Shown here: positions 26,726 to 36,333 of the stretch, one piece after another | Position numbering within the stretch: the first letter of the stretch is position 1 | How the letters are laid out: every line of letters starts with the position of its first letter | Assembly: GCA_937997635.1 (NCBI GenBank) | Contig: CALLFA010000027.1 | Span: 1 to 64,000 of the forward strand | From: an uncultured Saprospiraceae bacterium | GTDB taxonomy: Bacteria; Bacteroidota; Bacteroidia; Chitinophagales; Saprospiraceae | Length of the DNA stretch: 64,000 nucleotides | Reading direction: 5' to 3' | The notes under the pieces: model-generated | What the model was told of the DNA's origin: nothing | The model's database searches: none | Seen by the model: only the letters and a program-made list of their open reading frames with translations | Position numbers and translations under genes: made by a program

Positions 26726-28105
26726 ATGACATTGATTAAATCGATCTCTGGTATTAGAGGAACTATTGGAGGACCAGTGAGTGAGAATCTTACACCTATA
26801 GACATTGTAGAATGTACGGCAGGATATGCAAGCTTTTTGAAAGCCAAAGAGAACAATAAGACAAAAGTCGTTGTCGGTAGAGATGGCCGCATATCTGGCG
26901 AGCTTGTCTCTGGTCTCGTCTGCCAAACACTTCAGATGATGGGATTTGATGTGGTTGATTTAGGTTTGTCCACTACGCCTACTGTAGAAATTGCTGTGCC
27001 CATCGAAGAAGCAGCCGGAGGAATAATCATTACAGCTAGTCACAATGGCAAAGAATGGAATGCACTTAAATTTTTAAACCATAAAGGCGAGTTCATTTCT
27101 CATGAAGATGGCATTCAAATATTGGCATTCATAAAAGAGAAAAATATAAACGCTTCTCCAGTTATGGAGTTAGGCAGTTATAGACAGAATGACGATTACA
27201 TAAATATTCACATCGATCAAATACTCGCACTACCCTATTTGCCCATTGAAAAAATTCAAACAAAAAAATTCAAAGTCGTCGTGGATTGCATCAACTCGAC
27301 TGGCGCCTTGATACTGCCCCAGTTGTTAGATAAACTAGGTGCATCAGTGGTAACAATCAACAGTGACGTGTCAGGAGACTTTGCACACAATCCAGAGCCT
27401 TTGCCAAAACATATGACTCAATTATGCGATGAAGTAAAAGCAAACCAAGCAGACTTAGGTATATGCGTAGATCCTGATGTGGATAGATTAGCCTTTGTCG
27501 ATGAAAACGGAAAAGCCTTTGGTGAAGAATATACCTTGGTTGCAGTAGCAGATTACATATTATCCCAAAAGCCTGGAAATACAGTTTCTAATTTATCCTC
27601 GACACGTGCACTGGCAGATGTTACAACCAAATACGGTAAAGATTATATCGCTTCGGCTGTAGGAGAAGTGAATGTCGTCAATGCCATGAAAGCAAATAAT
27701 GCTGTCATCGGCGGCGAAGGGAATGGCGGTGTCATATTACCTGAACTTCATTACGGTAGGGATGCTGTAGCAGGAGTTGCACTAATGTTGGCTTTACTCG
27801 CCGAAAGAGACATAGGCCTCAGCGAATTGAAAACCAGCTATCCAGAATACTACATTATTAAACAAAAAATACAGTTAACGCCATCTATAGATATTGAGAA
27901 AATTTTAGCAACAGCGCAAACAGCATTCGCTGGAGAAAAATTAAACAATATTGATGGATTGAAGGTGGATTTTGATAATGGTTGGGTACATTTACGAAAG
28001 TCGAATACTGAACCAATCATCCGTGTTTATGCAGAGGCGCATTCAGAAGAAATCGCAAATAAAAATATCCAGTTAGTGAAATCAAGTTTTAGTCATTTAA
28101 TATGA
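26726..28105 (+). CDS. glmM: Phosphoglucosamine mutase
   Basis: 459 residues, alpha-D-phosphohexomutase fold. The phosphorylated Ser is in TASHNGKEWNALK (Ser105), metal binding in DPDVDRLAF (~243), the sugar loop in GGEGNGGV, and the C-terminal phosphate site in RKSNTEPIIRVYAE. The active-site loop has Gly where most families have Pro after SHN. The enzyme makes glucosamine-1-phosphate for cell-wall and LPS synthesis. Its stop overlaps the cysteine desulfurase start by 4 bp. Confidence 0.92.
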   Translation: MTLIKSISGIRGTIGGPVSENLTPIDIVECTAGYASFLKAKENNKTKVVVGRDGRISGELVSGLVCQTLQMMGFDVVDLGLSTTPTVEIAVPIEEAAGGIIITASHNGKEWNALKFLNHKGEFISHEDGIQILAFIKEKNINASPVMELGSYRQNDDYINIHIDQILALPYLPIEKIQTKKFKVVVDCINSTGALILPQLLDKLGASVVTINSDVSGDFAHNPEPLPKHMTQLCDEVKANQADLGICVDPDVDRLAFVDENGKAFGEEYTLVAVADYILSQKPGNTVSNLSSTRALADVTTKYGKDYIASAVGEVNVVNAMKANNAVIGGEGNGGVILPELHYGRDAVAGVALMLALLAERDIGLSELKTSYPEYYIIKQKIQLTPSIDIEKILATAQTAFAGEKLNNIDGLKVDFDNGWVHLRKSNTEPIIRVYAEAHSEEIANKNIQLVKSSFSHLI

Positions 28106-29220
28106 GAGTTTATTTTGACAATGCAGCGACAACTCCCCTTGATCCTATCGTCTTAGATCATATGCTTCCGATTATGAAGGAGCATCATGGCAACCCTTCT
28201 TCAATTCACCAGCATGGTAGAATTGTACGTAGCTATATAGAGGAATCCAGAAAAACAATCGCACAGCATCTGAAGGCCAGTATTGCAGAAATATTTTTCA
28301 CTTCTTCTGCAACTGAAGCGAATAATTTGGCCATTCAGGCAGCTGTTCGAGATCTGAATGTCAAATCCATAATTACTTCTCCAACAGAGCACGATTGTGT
28401 ATTGAACAGCACTAAACATGTTTGCGAATGTAATTCTGTCCAAGTTCATTATTTGTCAGTTGATGAAAAAGGGCACATTCAATTGGAAGAATTAGAAAAG
28501 AAAATACAAGAGGTAGAAGGTCCAGTACTTGTGTCCATCATGCATGCAAATAATGAAATTGGGACTTTAGCAGATACGAAAAGCATTTCTGAAATATGTG
28601 AAAAACACAACGCCTATTATCATTGTGATACCGTCCAGACATTAGGTAAATATCCAGTCGACGTATCTGCTCAACGATTTTCTTTCCTCAGTGGATCAGG
28701 TCACAAATTTTATGGACCTAAAGGAATAGGCTTCATTTATGTAAACAGCGACAACATCATAAAGCCGCTCATATACGGTGGGTCTCAAGAGAGAAATATG
28801 AGAGCAGGAACAGAGAATACCTATGGCATTGCTGGAATAGGAAAAGCATTTGATTTAAGCGTACAGGATATGGAAGCCCGAAAAGAAAAAGTATCAACAC
28901 TAAGAAGCGCATTCCTTCAAAAATTGAAGGCTTTAAACAGCTCTATAAAAATCATAAGCCCAGAGGATGGTCACAACTACATACTGTCAGTTGGTTTTCC
29001 TAAAACATCAAAATCAGATTTATTGAAATTCAATCTGGATATAGCCGGAATAAGTGCTTCTTCAGGAAGTGCCTGCAGTTCAGGTGTTGAAAGTGCTTCT
29101 CACGTGATGAATGCCATTGGTCTAGCAGGCGACTACAACGCCGTCAGATTTTCCTTTTCGCATTTGAACACATTGGAGGAAGTTGATTATACCATAGAAA
29201 AATTAACTTCAATGATTTGA
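28102..29220 (+). CDS. iscS: Cysteine desulfurase (IscS/NifS class)
   Basis: 372 residues, fold type I PLP enzyme. The N-terminus is FDNAATTPLDP. The Schiff-base Lys is in SGHKFYGPKG (Lys202) and the mobile catalytic Cys in SGSACSSG (Cys325), which places it in the group I IscS/NifS class rather than SufS. It supplies persulfide sulfur for Fe-S clusters or tRNA thiolation. It sits between glmM and ribD, not with scaffold genes, so the specific pathway is open; IscX and ferredoxin lie 5 kb upstream. Confidence 0.9.
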   Translation: MRVYFDNAATTPLDPIVLDHMLPIMKEHHGNPSSIHQHGRIVRSYIEESRKTIAQHLKASIAEIFFTSSATEANNLAIQAAVRDLNVKSIITSPTEHDCVLNSTKHVCECNSVQVHYLSVDEKGHIQLEELEKKIQEVEGPVLVSIMHANNEIGTLADTKSISEICEKHNAYYHCDTVQTLGKYPVDVSAQRFSFLSGSGHKFYGPKGIGFIYVNSDNIIKPLIYGGSQERNMRAGTENTYGIAGIGKAFDLSVQDMEARKEKVSTLRSAFLQKLKALNSSIKIISPEDGHNYILSVGFPKTSKSDLLKFNLDIAGISASSGSACSSGVESASHVMNAIGLAGDYNAVRFSFSHLNTLEEVDYTIEKLTSMI

Positions 29221-29223
29221 TGC

Positions 29224-30276
29224 ATGTCTGAATCTGTGCATAACATCTACATTAAAAGATGCTTTGAATTAGGCAAAAGAGGAGGCAAGCATGTCAAAAG
29301 CAATCCACATGTGGGTGCTGTCATCGTATACAACAATACAATCATTGGGGAAGGTTGGCACCAAACGTTTGGGCAAGCACACGCCGAAGTTAATGCAATT
29401 GCATCCGTAAAAAAAGAAGACAAACATCTGCTCAAAGACTCTGTCATCTACGTGAGTCTTGAACCATGCAACCACACAGGAAAAACAGGCCCTTGTTCTG
29501 AAGCCATTATAACTGCTGGCATAAAAGAAGTCGTTGTTTCTTGTCTAGATCCTACTATCGGTGGAAAAAGCCTTGCCTATTTAGAATCAAAGGGTGTAAA
29601 AACTTCAGCAGGCATCTGTGAAAAAGAAGGTCAGCAATTACTCAGAGCATTCAATGTGCACAACGCACAACAACGACCGTATATCTTGTTGAAATACGCT
29701 CAATCGGCTGACTTTTACATGGCCAAGAAAGATCAGCAAGTCTGGATAAGTAATCACTTTACGAAAAAGCTTACACACAAATGGAGATCAGAATGCGATG
29801 GTATTTTAATTGGCGTCAATACTTTAAATACTGATGACCCATTATTGTCGACTCGCCTATACCCTGGTGAAAGTCCAAGACCGATCATCTTAGACCCAAC
29901 ATTCAGAGGCAATCAATCTAGTCATTTGTATGCTAAGTCAGAAATACGTCCAATCGTGGTCACCTCTAAACACATTGACTCTTGTGACAACTTTGAAGTT
30001 TGCATCTTTGACTATGAAAATAAATCATTGACAGAGTTGACTCAGCTTTTATTCTCTACATATGGTATTTGTAAATTAATGGTGGAAGGTGGATCGAAAA
30101 CATTAGCACATTTTATCGCTGAAAATATATGGGACGAGTGCAGACAGATCACAAACTCTCAAAAACTCTTAACAGGGGTTAAATCGCCATTAATAAAGGG
30201 AATCAAGGGAGAAAAGCAGGTAATTGATGACGATACGATACAGTTCATCTACAATGACTGTCAGTTGAACTCTTAA
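29224..30276 (+). CDS. ribD: Bifunctional riboflavin biosynthesis deaminase/reductase
   Basis: 350 residues. The N-terminal zinc deaminase has HAEVNAI (His53, Glu55) and EPCNHTGKTGPC (Cys82, Cys91). The C-terminal reductase domain has the conserved KYAQSADF start, DGILIGVNTLNTDDPLLSTR and VEGGSKTLAHFI. RibD carries out the second and third steps of riboflavin synthesis. It begins 3 nt after the desulfurase stop in the glmM operon. Confidence 0.94.
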   Translation: MSESVHNIYIKRCFELGKRGGKHVKSNPHVGAVIVYNNTIIGEGWHQTFGQAHAEVNAIASVKKEDKHLLKDSVIYVSLEPCNHTGKTGPCSEAIITAGIKEVVVSCLDPTIGGKSLAYLESKGVKTSAGICEKEGQQLLRAFNVHNAQQRPYILLKYAQSADFYMAKKDQQVWISNHFTKKLTHKWRSECDGILIGVNTLNTDDPLLSTRLYPGESPRPIILDPTFRGNQSSHLYAKSEIRPIVVTSKHIDSCDNFEVCIFDYENKSLTELTQLLFSTYGICKLMVEGGSKTLAHFIAENIWDECRQITNSQKLLTGVKSPLIKGIKGEKQVIDDDTIQFIYNDCQLNS

Positions 30277-30376
30277 TAAACGTTAAAGTTGATTTAAACC
30301 AATTGATCTGTTGAGCAAAAATTGGCTTTATGTTGTTCTTTTATATGTGAAATTGTCCCTTCATAACAGAGGATAT

Positions 30377-30961
30377 ATGAAAAATAGAGTTAATACATCA
30401 AATTTGCTCCGTCAACTGTCCGCCATGACGCTGTTATTGCTAAGCTCCATTAGCTACGGTCAGGTCGAATGGATGAGCTTTGAAGAGGCTCAATTGAAAA
30501 TAGAACAAGAACCTCGAAAGATTTTCGTAGATGTGTTTACAGACTGGTGTATCTGGTGTAAGAAAATGGACAAAAGTACATTTCAAAAGAAAGAAATTGC
30601 AGACTACTTAAATGCAAATTTCTACCCTGTTAAGTTTGATGCTGAACAAAAAGAAGACCTTGTCTACGATGGCAACTTGTACAAATATGTCAAAATGGGC
30701 AAAAAAGGCTATCATGAGTTTGCACATACATTGTTAAAAGGCATGCTAAGTTATCCATCCATTGTCTTTATAGATGAAGAACTTGAAGTCATTCAACCAA
30801 TTGAAGGTTACAGAGGACCAAAAGAATTCTCGATGATCATCTCTTATTTTGCCGGTGAATACTATAAGTCAATGCCCTGGAAGGCATACAGCCAAAGACA
30901 CAGCCAAGACGACCAAGAAGATATTCTTGATGATTCGCGGGTGGTTAAGCATGGTAATTAA
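30377..30961 (+). CDS. Exported thioredoxin-fold protein
   Basis: I start it at ATG 30377, which follows a purine-rich AGAGG and gives a signal peptide ending near SYGQ; an upstream frame to 30311 adds 22 residues. The ~194-residue protein has the thioredoxin-like strand KIFVDVFTDWCIWCKKM with a CIWC redox motif and PSIVFIDEE with the cis-Pro region. It resembles DUF255/thioredoxin_7 periplasmic proteins that act in disulfide exchange. It ends just before the palindromic repeat array. Confidence 0.82.
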   Translation: MKNRVNTSNLLRQLSAMTLLLLSSISYGQVEWMSFEEAQLKIEQEPRKIFVDVFTDWCIWCKKMDKSTFQKKEIADYLNANFYPVKFDAEQKEDLVYDGNLYKYVKMGKKGYHEFAHTLLKGMLSYPSIVFIDEELEVIQPIEGYRGPKEFSMIISYFAGEYYKSMPWKAYSQRHSQDDQEDILDDSRVVKHGN

Positions 30962-31027
30962 TACAACCCTTTTGGACTAGCGATTAGTGCTAGCAAACAT
31001 TTCATTAAAATTTACTTTAGAAATTGT

Positions 31028-31504
31028 GTCCTTGTAGGCGTCTCGCCTCAAGAGCCACAGGACAGACTTTTTTACTTACTCTCCGCATTGCTGAGGCGGG
31101 ACGCCTGCAGCGACGGGAACTAAGTCCTTGAAGGCGTCTCGCCTCAAGAACTGCTGGACTGACTTTTTTGATTTCTCCTCGCTTTGCTGAGGTGGGACGC
31201 CTGTAGCTACGGGAACTACGTCCTTGCAGGCGTCTCGCCTCAAGATCCACGGGACTGACTTTTTGATTTCTCCTCCGCTTTGCTAAGGCGGGACGCCTGC
31301 AGCGACGGAAACTGCGTCCTTGAAGGCGTCTCGCCTCAAGAACTACGGGACTGACATTTTTTGCTTTCTCATCCGCTTTACTGAGGCGGGACGCCTGCAG
31401 CGACGGAAACTGCGTCCTTGTAGGCGTCTCGCCTCAAGATCCACGGGACTGACATTTTTTGCTTTCTCATCCGCATTGCTGAGGCGGGACGCCTGCAGCG
31501 ACGG
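31028..31504. repeat. Tandem array of GC-rich extragenic palindromes (5 units)
   Basis: Units begin at 31028, 31124, 31220, 31316 and 31414, with period 96, 96, 96 and 98 bp. Each holds one GTCCTTG-N-AGGCGTCTCGCCTCAAGA half and one inverted CTGAGGCGGGACGCCTGCAG half, linked by a T-rich spacer; cores form AGGCG-NNN-CGCCT hairpins. It is strikingly GC-rich against the AT-rich background. It fills the gap between convergent genes and ends 8 bp from the HerA-like gene stop. Spurious ORFs cross it. Related copies are at 39.07, 45.73, 52.48 and 54.43 kb. Confidence 0.92.
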
Positions 31505-31511
31505 TTCTTGC

Positions 31512-33107
31512 TTAGAAAAATTTTCTACGTCTAGTCTTTACACCTGCTGCTCTCAACCCAAATCCAATAGCTGCATTGAGTAATCCTTTACCCACTTCCT
31601 TACCAACTTTGCCCATCGCATCAGATTTTGTGTCGGACTCTTTCTCTTCTTGTTTTGCTTTTTGAGCTGCTATTTTTTCTTGTTCCTTCTGGATTTTCTC
31701 TCTTTCTTCTTGTTCCTTCGCTTCATTCTCTTTTGCTTCATAGGCAGCTTTTTTTGCTTGCAACTTCTCAGCCGCACTTTCAGGGTCTTCGTCTTGTGCG
31801 TATTTGCCTATGAGACCAGAGGTGTCTTCATTGATAAACATGTTCATTTCACTGTCTTCTAATACTCCCATCCGTGATTTGGGTGCCCGCAGATAAGTGT
31901 GGGCCAGTGGAGTTGGATTTCCTTTTTCACTTAATGCTGTGACAAAGGCCTCACCTATGCCCAATTCTGTCATCAATTGCTCCACATTGTAAAAGTCTGT
32001 TTCTGGGTAATTTTGAGCAGCAGCTTTAATGGCTTTACGATCTTTGGCAGTAAATGCTCTTAATGCGTGTTGAATTTTTAATCCCAATTGGCCTAGAACA
32101 TCATCATCGATGTCAGCTGGATTTTGTGTAATGAAGAAGATACCAACGCCTTTTGATCTGATGAGCCTTACCATGACTTCCAGCTGTTCAGCCAATACTT
32201 TGGGCGTATCGTCTGAAAAAATCAAGTGAGCTTCGTCGATAAACATCACAAATTTTGGTTGTTCTAAATCTCCTTCTTCTGGCAACTCTTCATAAATTTC
32301 GGCCAATAACTGAAGCATAAACGTAGAAAAGAACTTAGGCTTTGTTTGAAGATCAGTCACTCTCATGATGTTGATCACACCTTTCCCTCCTCTGGTCTTC
32401 ATCAGATCATGAATCTCAAATGACGGCTCACCAAAAAATCGCTCAGCACCTTGCTCTTCCAAAGCTGCAATTTGCCTTAGAATCACACCTACTGATGTGG
32501 AAGATATTTTACCGTATTCTTTTTCAATTTCAGCTGCTCCTTCGTCAGACATAGCAAATTTCAGTGCCTCTTTGACATCATTGAAATCAAGCAACTGTAA
32601 ATCATTGTCTGTGCAATATTTAAAAATCACACTAAAAATTCCAGTTTGAGTGTCATTCAATCCAAGTATTTTGGAAAATAGAACGGGACCAAATTCATGG
32701 ACTGTAGCTCTTAATCGCACGCCTGGTTCGTCAGATATGGTTAAAAATTCTATTGGAGATTCTCCTGGAGCAAATGCTTCAATGCCTATTTTCTCATGAC
32801 GCTGTGATAATTTTTCATTTGATTCTCCTTTAACTGCGACACCACTCAAATCTCCTTTTATATCAACCAACATTGACGGTACGCCTAGCTCAGACAACTG
32901 CTCTGCTAAAATCTGAACAGTTTTTGTTTTACCTGTTCCTGTAGCACCTGCGATCAAACCATGTCGGTTAAACATCTTTACTGGTAGCTTTACAATGCTT
33001 CCTGTCTGGACTTCTCTTTCAAGCATTGCAGCGCCAATGTTGATCACCTTACCATCGAAAGTGTATCCTTCCTCTATATGTTGTTTGAATGTATCTGACT
33101 GACTCAT
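31512..33107 (-). CDS. HerA-like helicase/ATPase (DUF853, YjgR type)
   Basis: 531 residues. Walker A is GATGTGKT (residues 54-61), Walker B in KFVMFIDEAHL, then a sensor-like FFITQNPADI and an arginine region typical of HerA/FtsK-clan ATPases. The C-terminal ~90 residues are a charged Glu/Lys/Ala coiled coil ending in a basic RRRKFF tail. The family (DUF853) is widespread and related to DNA-translocating HerA, but its role is not settled. It appears monocistronic. Confidence 0.88.
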   Translation of the reverse strand: MSQSDTFKQHIEEGYTFDGKVINIGAAMLEREVQTGSIVKLPVKMFNRHGLIAGATGTGKTKTVQILAEQLSELGVPSMLVDIKGDLSGVAVKGESNEKLSQRHEKIGIEAFAPGESPIEFLTISDEPGVRLRATVHEFGPVLFSKILGLNDTQTGIFSVIFKYCTDNDLQLLDFNDVKEALKFAMSDEGAAEIEKEYGKISSTSVGVILRQIAALEEQGAERFFGEPSFEIHDLMKTRGGKGVINIMRVTDLQTKPKFFSTFMLQLLAEIYEELPEEGDLEQPKFVMFIDEAHLIFSDDTPKVLAEQLEVMVRLIRSKGVGIFFITQNPADIDDDVLGQLGLKIQHALRAFTAKDRKAIKAAAQNYPETDFYNVEQLMTELGIGEAFVTALSEKGNPTPLAHTYLRAPKSRMGVLEDSEMNMFINEDTSGLIGKYAQDEDPESAAEKLQAKKAAYEAKENEAKEQEEREKIQKEQEKIAAQKAKQEEKESDTKSDAMGKVGKEVGKGLLNAAIGFGLRAAGVKTRRRKFF

Positions 33108-33195
33108 ATCTGATTTTGTTTAATATTTGTTAAGACGAAAATAATCATCCGAAGTATCTTATCCAGTGAAAATAGTTTTTTCCTTGACATGCACC

Positions 33196-34116
33196 TTACT
33201 CGTGATTCCACTTTTCTACTCTTAGGCGATAGCGTTTGTTGTCAAATTTCCATTTGTTTATATTGTAACTACTTTCAAATCGCTGCTCAACAGCATCATC
33301 AAACCCTTGGAAAAAATCTATGCCAGTTTGCCTCTCCAAATCGTCGATTGACATTGCGTAAGATTCTAACCTATCTTCTAATCGATCATGTGGGATATTG
33401 AATGCTATGCCATCATTGCCATCAACCAAAATTTTATAAAATGATTTTGGAACACCTATTTTATTATGACCTATCTGCTTTGAGATACCATCCATAATTG
33501 GACCACTAACCACATACAAGCTGCCCTTATCGTAGGCCCAATCTCTTACAGTCTCTTCAAGCTCTTTCCAGATCCCATTATTAAATGGCCGAATTTGTGG
33601 GGCCATGTTACTCATATAAAAGCATTCTTGCATCGCTGTCTCGTTGAATGCCATATCACCAGCCGGAGCTAAGTGCCCTCTTGTATAACCTGAGTGGGTA
33701 TAATCACTGTGTTTTGCTGATCTGGTGTTTACTTTAGGATCGGAGTTAAATCGCTTTGCTCTTTTGACATTTTTTGCCTGCAGGCTTTTCCTTGTCAGTT
33801 CGTAGGCTACCCATTCAGGTATTTCATGCTTTTCATTATAGGACAACGAATAGTATTTATGCTGAACAAGCTGGTTTTTTCCTGTTACGCTAGGCAGATA
33901 ACTATCATCTGTAGACGTAAATGACTGGCTATCGTCATATTGTATGGTAGAATCTTCATACCCGGATGAAGAACTAGAACTATTGGCAAAATCATCTAAA
34001 ATTGAATATCCTCCAAAAATTGCTGCTATCAATAAGACGGTAAAACTGACTATTCTTGTCATAAACGAGTTACCTGATTTATTTTGTTTTGAATGATTCC
34101 GTCTTAATTTCGTCAT
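33196..34116 (-). CDS. DNA/RNA non-specific endonuclease, membrane-anchored or exported
   Basis: 306 residues. A hydrophobic segment at ~22-42 (MTRIVSFTVLLIAAIFGGY) acts as signal anchor, followed by a Ser/Asp-rich linker. The ββα-metal nuclease domain spans ~90-300, with RGHLAPAGD (His148) and the metal-site Asn in FNNGIWKELE. This is the NUC1/EndoG family. Exported members degrade extracellular nucleic acid for nutrients. It is divergent from the outer-membrane protein gene at 34193. Confidence 0.88.
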   Translation of the reverse strand: MTKLRRNHSKQNKSGNSFMTRIVSFTVLLIAAIFGGYSILDDFANSSSSSSGYEDSTIQYDDSQSFTSTDDSYLPSVTGKNQLVQHKYYSLSYNEKHEIPEWVAYELTRKSLQAKNVKRAKRFNSDPKVNTRSAKHSDYTHSGYTRGHLAPAGDMAFNETAMQECFYMSNMAPQIRPFNNGIWKELEETVRDWAYDKGSLYVVSGPIMDGISKQIGHNKIGVPKSFYKILVDGNDGIAFNIPHDRLEDRLESYAMSIDDLERQTGIDFFQGFDDAVEQRFESSYNINKWKFDNKRYRLRVEKWNHE

Positions 34117-34134
34117 ATGGTGCTTAGTTCAACA

Positions 34135-34165
34135 TTTGTATAAACACACTTTTGACGTAATTTTG
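34135..34165 (+). promoter_or_regulatory. Promoter of the outer-membrane protein gene at 34193
   Basis: TTTG (34135-34138), a 19-nt spacer, TAATTTTG (34158-34165): a full consensus Bacteroidota promoter. The predicted start is ~34172, about 20 nt before the GTG start codon. Confidence 0.75.
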
Positions 34166-34192
34166 TAGAATAGTATTGCATATATTCGCTTT

Positions 34193-35005
34193 GTGATAAA
34201 AAAACTAACATTGTTCTTTTGCTTTATCTACTTATCACAGGGATTTGCACAGCTTCCATCTTCGTTATTTTTGCCTAGTCATTCTTTAAGTAAAGGAGCT
34301 ATTGTGGCAACGAGTGGAGGTCCAGGATCGGTGTTTTTAAATCATGCTGGTCTGACGGAAATACATTCGTTTAGTGTCTCGCTATCCTCAGAGCAACGGT
34401 TTGGCTTGTCTGAACTGAACAGCATAAATTTTAGTGTTGCAAAACGAGTAGATAAGAGTAGTGTCATTGCATTTGGCATCGGTTCCTATGGTTTAGACGA
34501 ACTGAAACAACAGTTGTTGTTGGTCTCTTATGCACGAAGCTTAAGTCCAGACTTTGATCTTTCTGTAGCCTTTGATCTCGGTCGGATTGATGCCAAAGAA
34601 TTTGGAAGCACCAATCAACTGTCCGTAGAAATTGGTGCCCAGTATAAAATTAACCAAGGCATAAATCTGGGTTTGATTGTCAAGAACCCAATCTCCTCTA
34701 ACATAAATGAAACCTTGAATACAGGATCGTTGGTCGCTCTGGGTGCTGAGTTTATCCTAGATAAAAAAGTCTCTATTTACACTGATGTCCTTCGCACAGA
34801 TTGGGACCAATGGGATTTAAGAAGCGGTTTATCTTATGATTTACATGAGCGACTACAATTTAATTTGGGATTCTCTACTGGCAGAAATACGGTCAACTTT
34901 GGATTTAGAATTAATCTTCAAAATAGCATTCTGTTAGATGTTGCAGTTGCTAGGCATCGGACCTTGGGCTTGACTCCTTCGTTGGGCTTAGTTTATGAAA
35001 AATAA
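34193..35005 (+). CDS. PorV/PorQ-like outer-membrane beta-barrel protein
   Basis: 270 residues starting at GTG with a Sec signal peptide ending at GFAQ. The body is alternating beta-strands. The N-terminal pattern ATSGGPGSVFLNHAGLTEI resembles the 'N-P-A' plug motif of PorV/PorQ/FadL-like barrels, and the protein ends in an aromatic-containing strand. PorV and PorQ serve T9SS, but this protein is shorter than PorV, so assignment to T9SS is inference. Confidence 0.6.
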   Translation: MIKKLTLFFCFIYLSQGFAQLPSSLFLPSHSLSKGAIVATSGGPGSVFLNHAGLTEIHSFSVSLSSEQRFGLSELNSINFSVAKRVDKSSVIAFGIGSYGLDELKQQLLLVSYARSLSPDFDLSVAFDLGRIDAKEFGSTNQLSVEIGAQYKINQGINLGLIVKNPISSNINETLNTGSLVALGAEFILDKKVSIYTDVLRTDWDQWDLRSGLSYDLHERLQFNLGFSTGRNTVNFGFRINLQNSILLDVAVARHRTLGLTPSLGLVYEK

Positions 35006-35122
35006 GATAAGGATAAAATCCGGTCATCGTGGCCAATGCGTATGGTTTTTAATAACCATCTTCAATTGAATTTAATAACATAATCAAAGGACCCACCCTG
35101 TTTGTGTCCCTTGGAGGAAACA

Positions 35123-36211
35123 TTACTTCGATTGCACTTCACTCGCTTGTTTCAATTCCCAAGCATGAACCAACTTGACCACTTTACTATAATTGATCAA
35201 TCCACCTTTTACACCATGTGTTTTTAAATAATTGTGATAAAAGACATCACGAATGGCAGGCATGACATCTGGATACCGCATGGCATACTCTCTTATTTCT
35301 GACAAGTCGGTTTTGACAAACGAAGGTAAATTCCCGTAAAGGTCGCGGTAAGCATCATCATCCACAGCACCTCTCAGATTTGATAGAACATATCGCAAGT
35401 AACCTATCCAGCCTGAGTATTGAATAAATGGATCATCATTATTTATGCAACCGAGCCAGCCCAAGAAGTTGCAAGTACCTTCGTCAGTAAAGCCATAACC
35501 ATGCCCCATCTCGTGAGTCATGGTAAATGGCCAAGTCATCGGATGTAAACCCGGATCAATGTGTCCTTCAAATACAAAGGGCCAATAAATGCCAGCGGTG
35601 CTAATCCTAAGTAAAGCCCCTTGAGGACGAAGGCGTCGGATACGTACACGACCATTTGTGTAGTAAGACAACTGGTCTAATTGATTGGTCAGACTTTTAC
35701 GACAGCTTGTTTCAAATTCAGTGGGATTCTTACGTATAGCTTCTACTTTCTCCTCTTTATTAAATGTTGTATTCAAATCTACCAGTGCGGCTACCGTTGA
35801 TTCATATTGTTGGATCAAATCAGTGGTATCCATTTTAGAGTAATCCAAACCCACTGTGGTTTCAATGGATTGTCTGTTGTAATTGAATCCCCAAAACCAA
35901 TAGAAGCAAAGTATAAGTATGGACAAGACATTTACGAGTATTCGAACAGGCCTTTTGAGTCGATGTAACCCTTTTTTGTCGGACTTTAAAAATGCCTTTA
36001 TAATTATATACAAACAAAATCCTATGATAAAAATGAATATATACATCATGGGAATTGGAAGAAAACCTAGTGTATAATCATAAATAATTCTAAAAACTTG
36101 ATACAATCCGCCGTAGTAAAACCTCTCTACGAAGGCTGACTCTCTACCTAGGATTCGACTGAGTATTACTGTAAAAAGTGCAAAACCAGCTAAAAATCCA
36201 GTTTTTTTCAT
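35123..36211 (-). CDS. DUF3810 putative membrane metallopeptidase
   Basis: About 362 residues; ATGs at 36217 and 36211 both fit and I prefer the second (MKKTGFLAGF). Three N-terminal transmembrane helices (to ~115) precede a soluble domain with the zinc-peptidase motif HEMGHGYGFTDEGTCNFLGW, where HExxH and a downstream Glu are all present. DUF3810 is confined largely to Bacteroidota/Firmicutes and its substrate is unknown. It is divergent from trxA, with a perfect 16-bp palindrome between. Confidence 0.85.
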   Translation of the reverse strand: MKKTGFLAGFALFTVILSRILGRESAFVERFYYGGLYQVFRIIYDYTLGFLPIPMMYIFIFIIGFCLYIIIKAFLKSDKKGLHRLKRPVRILVNVLSILILCFYWFWGFNYNRQSIETTVGLDYSKMDTTDLIQQYESTVAALVDLNTTFNKEEKVEAIRKNPTEFETSCRKSLTNQLDQLSYYTNGRVRIRRLRPQGALLRISTAGIYWPFVFEGHIDPGLHPMTWPFTMTHEMGHGYGFTDEGTCNFLGWLGCINNDDPFIQYSGWIGYLRYVLSNLRGAVDDDAYRDLYGNLPSFVKTDLSEIREYAMRYPDVMPAIRDVFYHNYLKTHGVKGGLINYSKVVKLVHAWELKQASEVQSK

Positions 36212-36250
36212 GTACATCTGTTAAGAAAGCGTGAATCTAAGCCTTTACTT

Positions 36251-36266
36251 GTTAACAATTGTTAAC
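36251..36266. promoter_or_regulatory. Perfect 16-bp palindrome, putative operator
   Basis: GTTAACAATTGTTAAC is a perfect two-fold palindrome 40 bp upstream of the DUF3810 start and 68 bp upstream of trxA. Its length and position suit a dimeric regulator site for one or both divergent genes. No regulator can be named. Confidence 0.4.
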
Positions 36267-36333
36267 TCTCATTACAGTTTAGAACTATTCACGAATAACT
36301 GCGTTACATAAGTATAACGATAAAACGCATATA

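Noticed and set aside
31028-31504. CRISPR array
   Set aside because: The repeats are ~96-bp palindromic units with near-identical, not unique, intervening sequence, and there are no cas genes.
31017-31583. Open frames across the palindrome array on both strands that encode Arg/Leu-rich repeats
   Set aside because: They are produced by the repeated GC-rich palindromes, have no start context or family match, and both strands are open in the same way.
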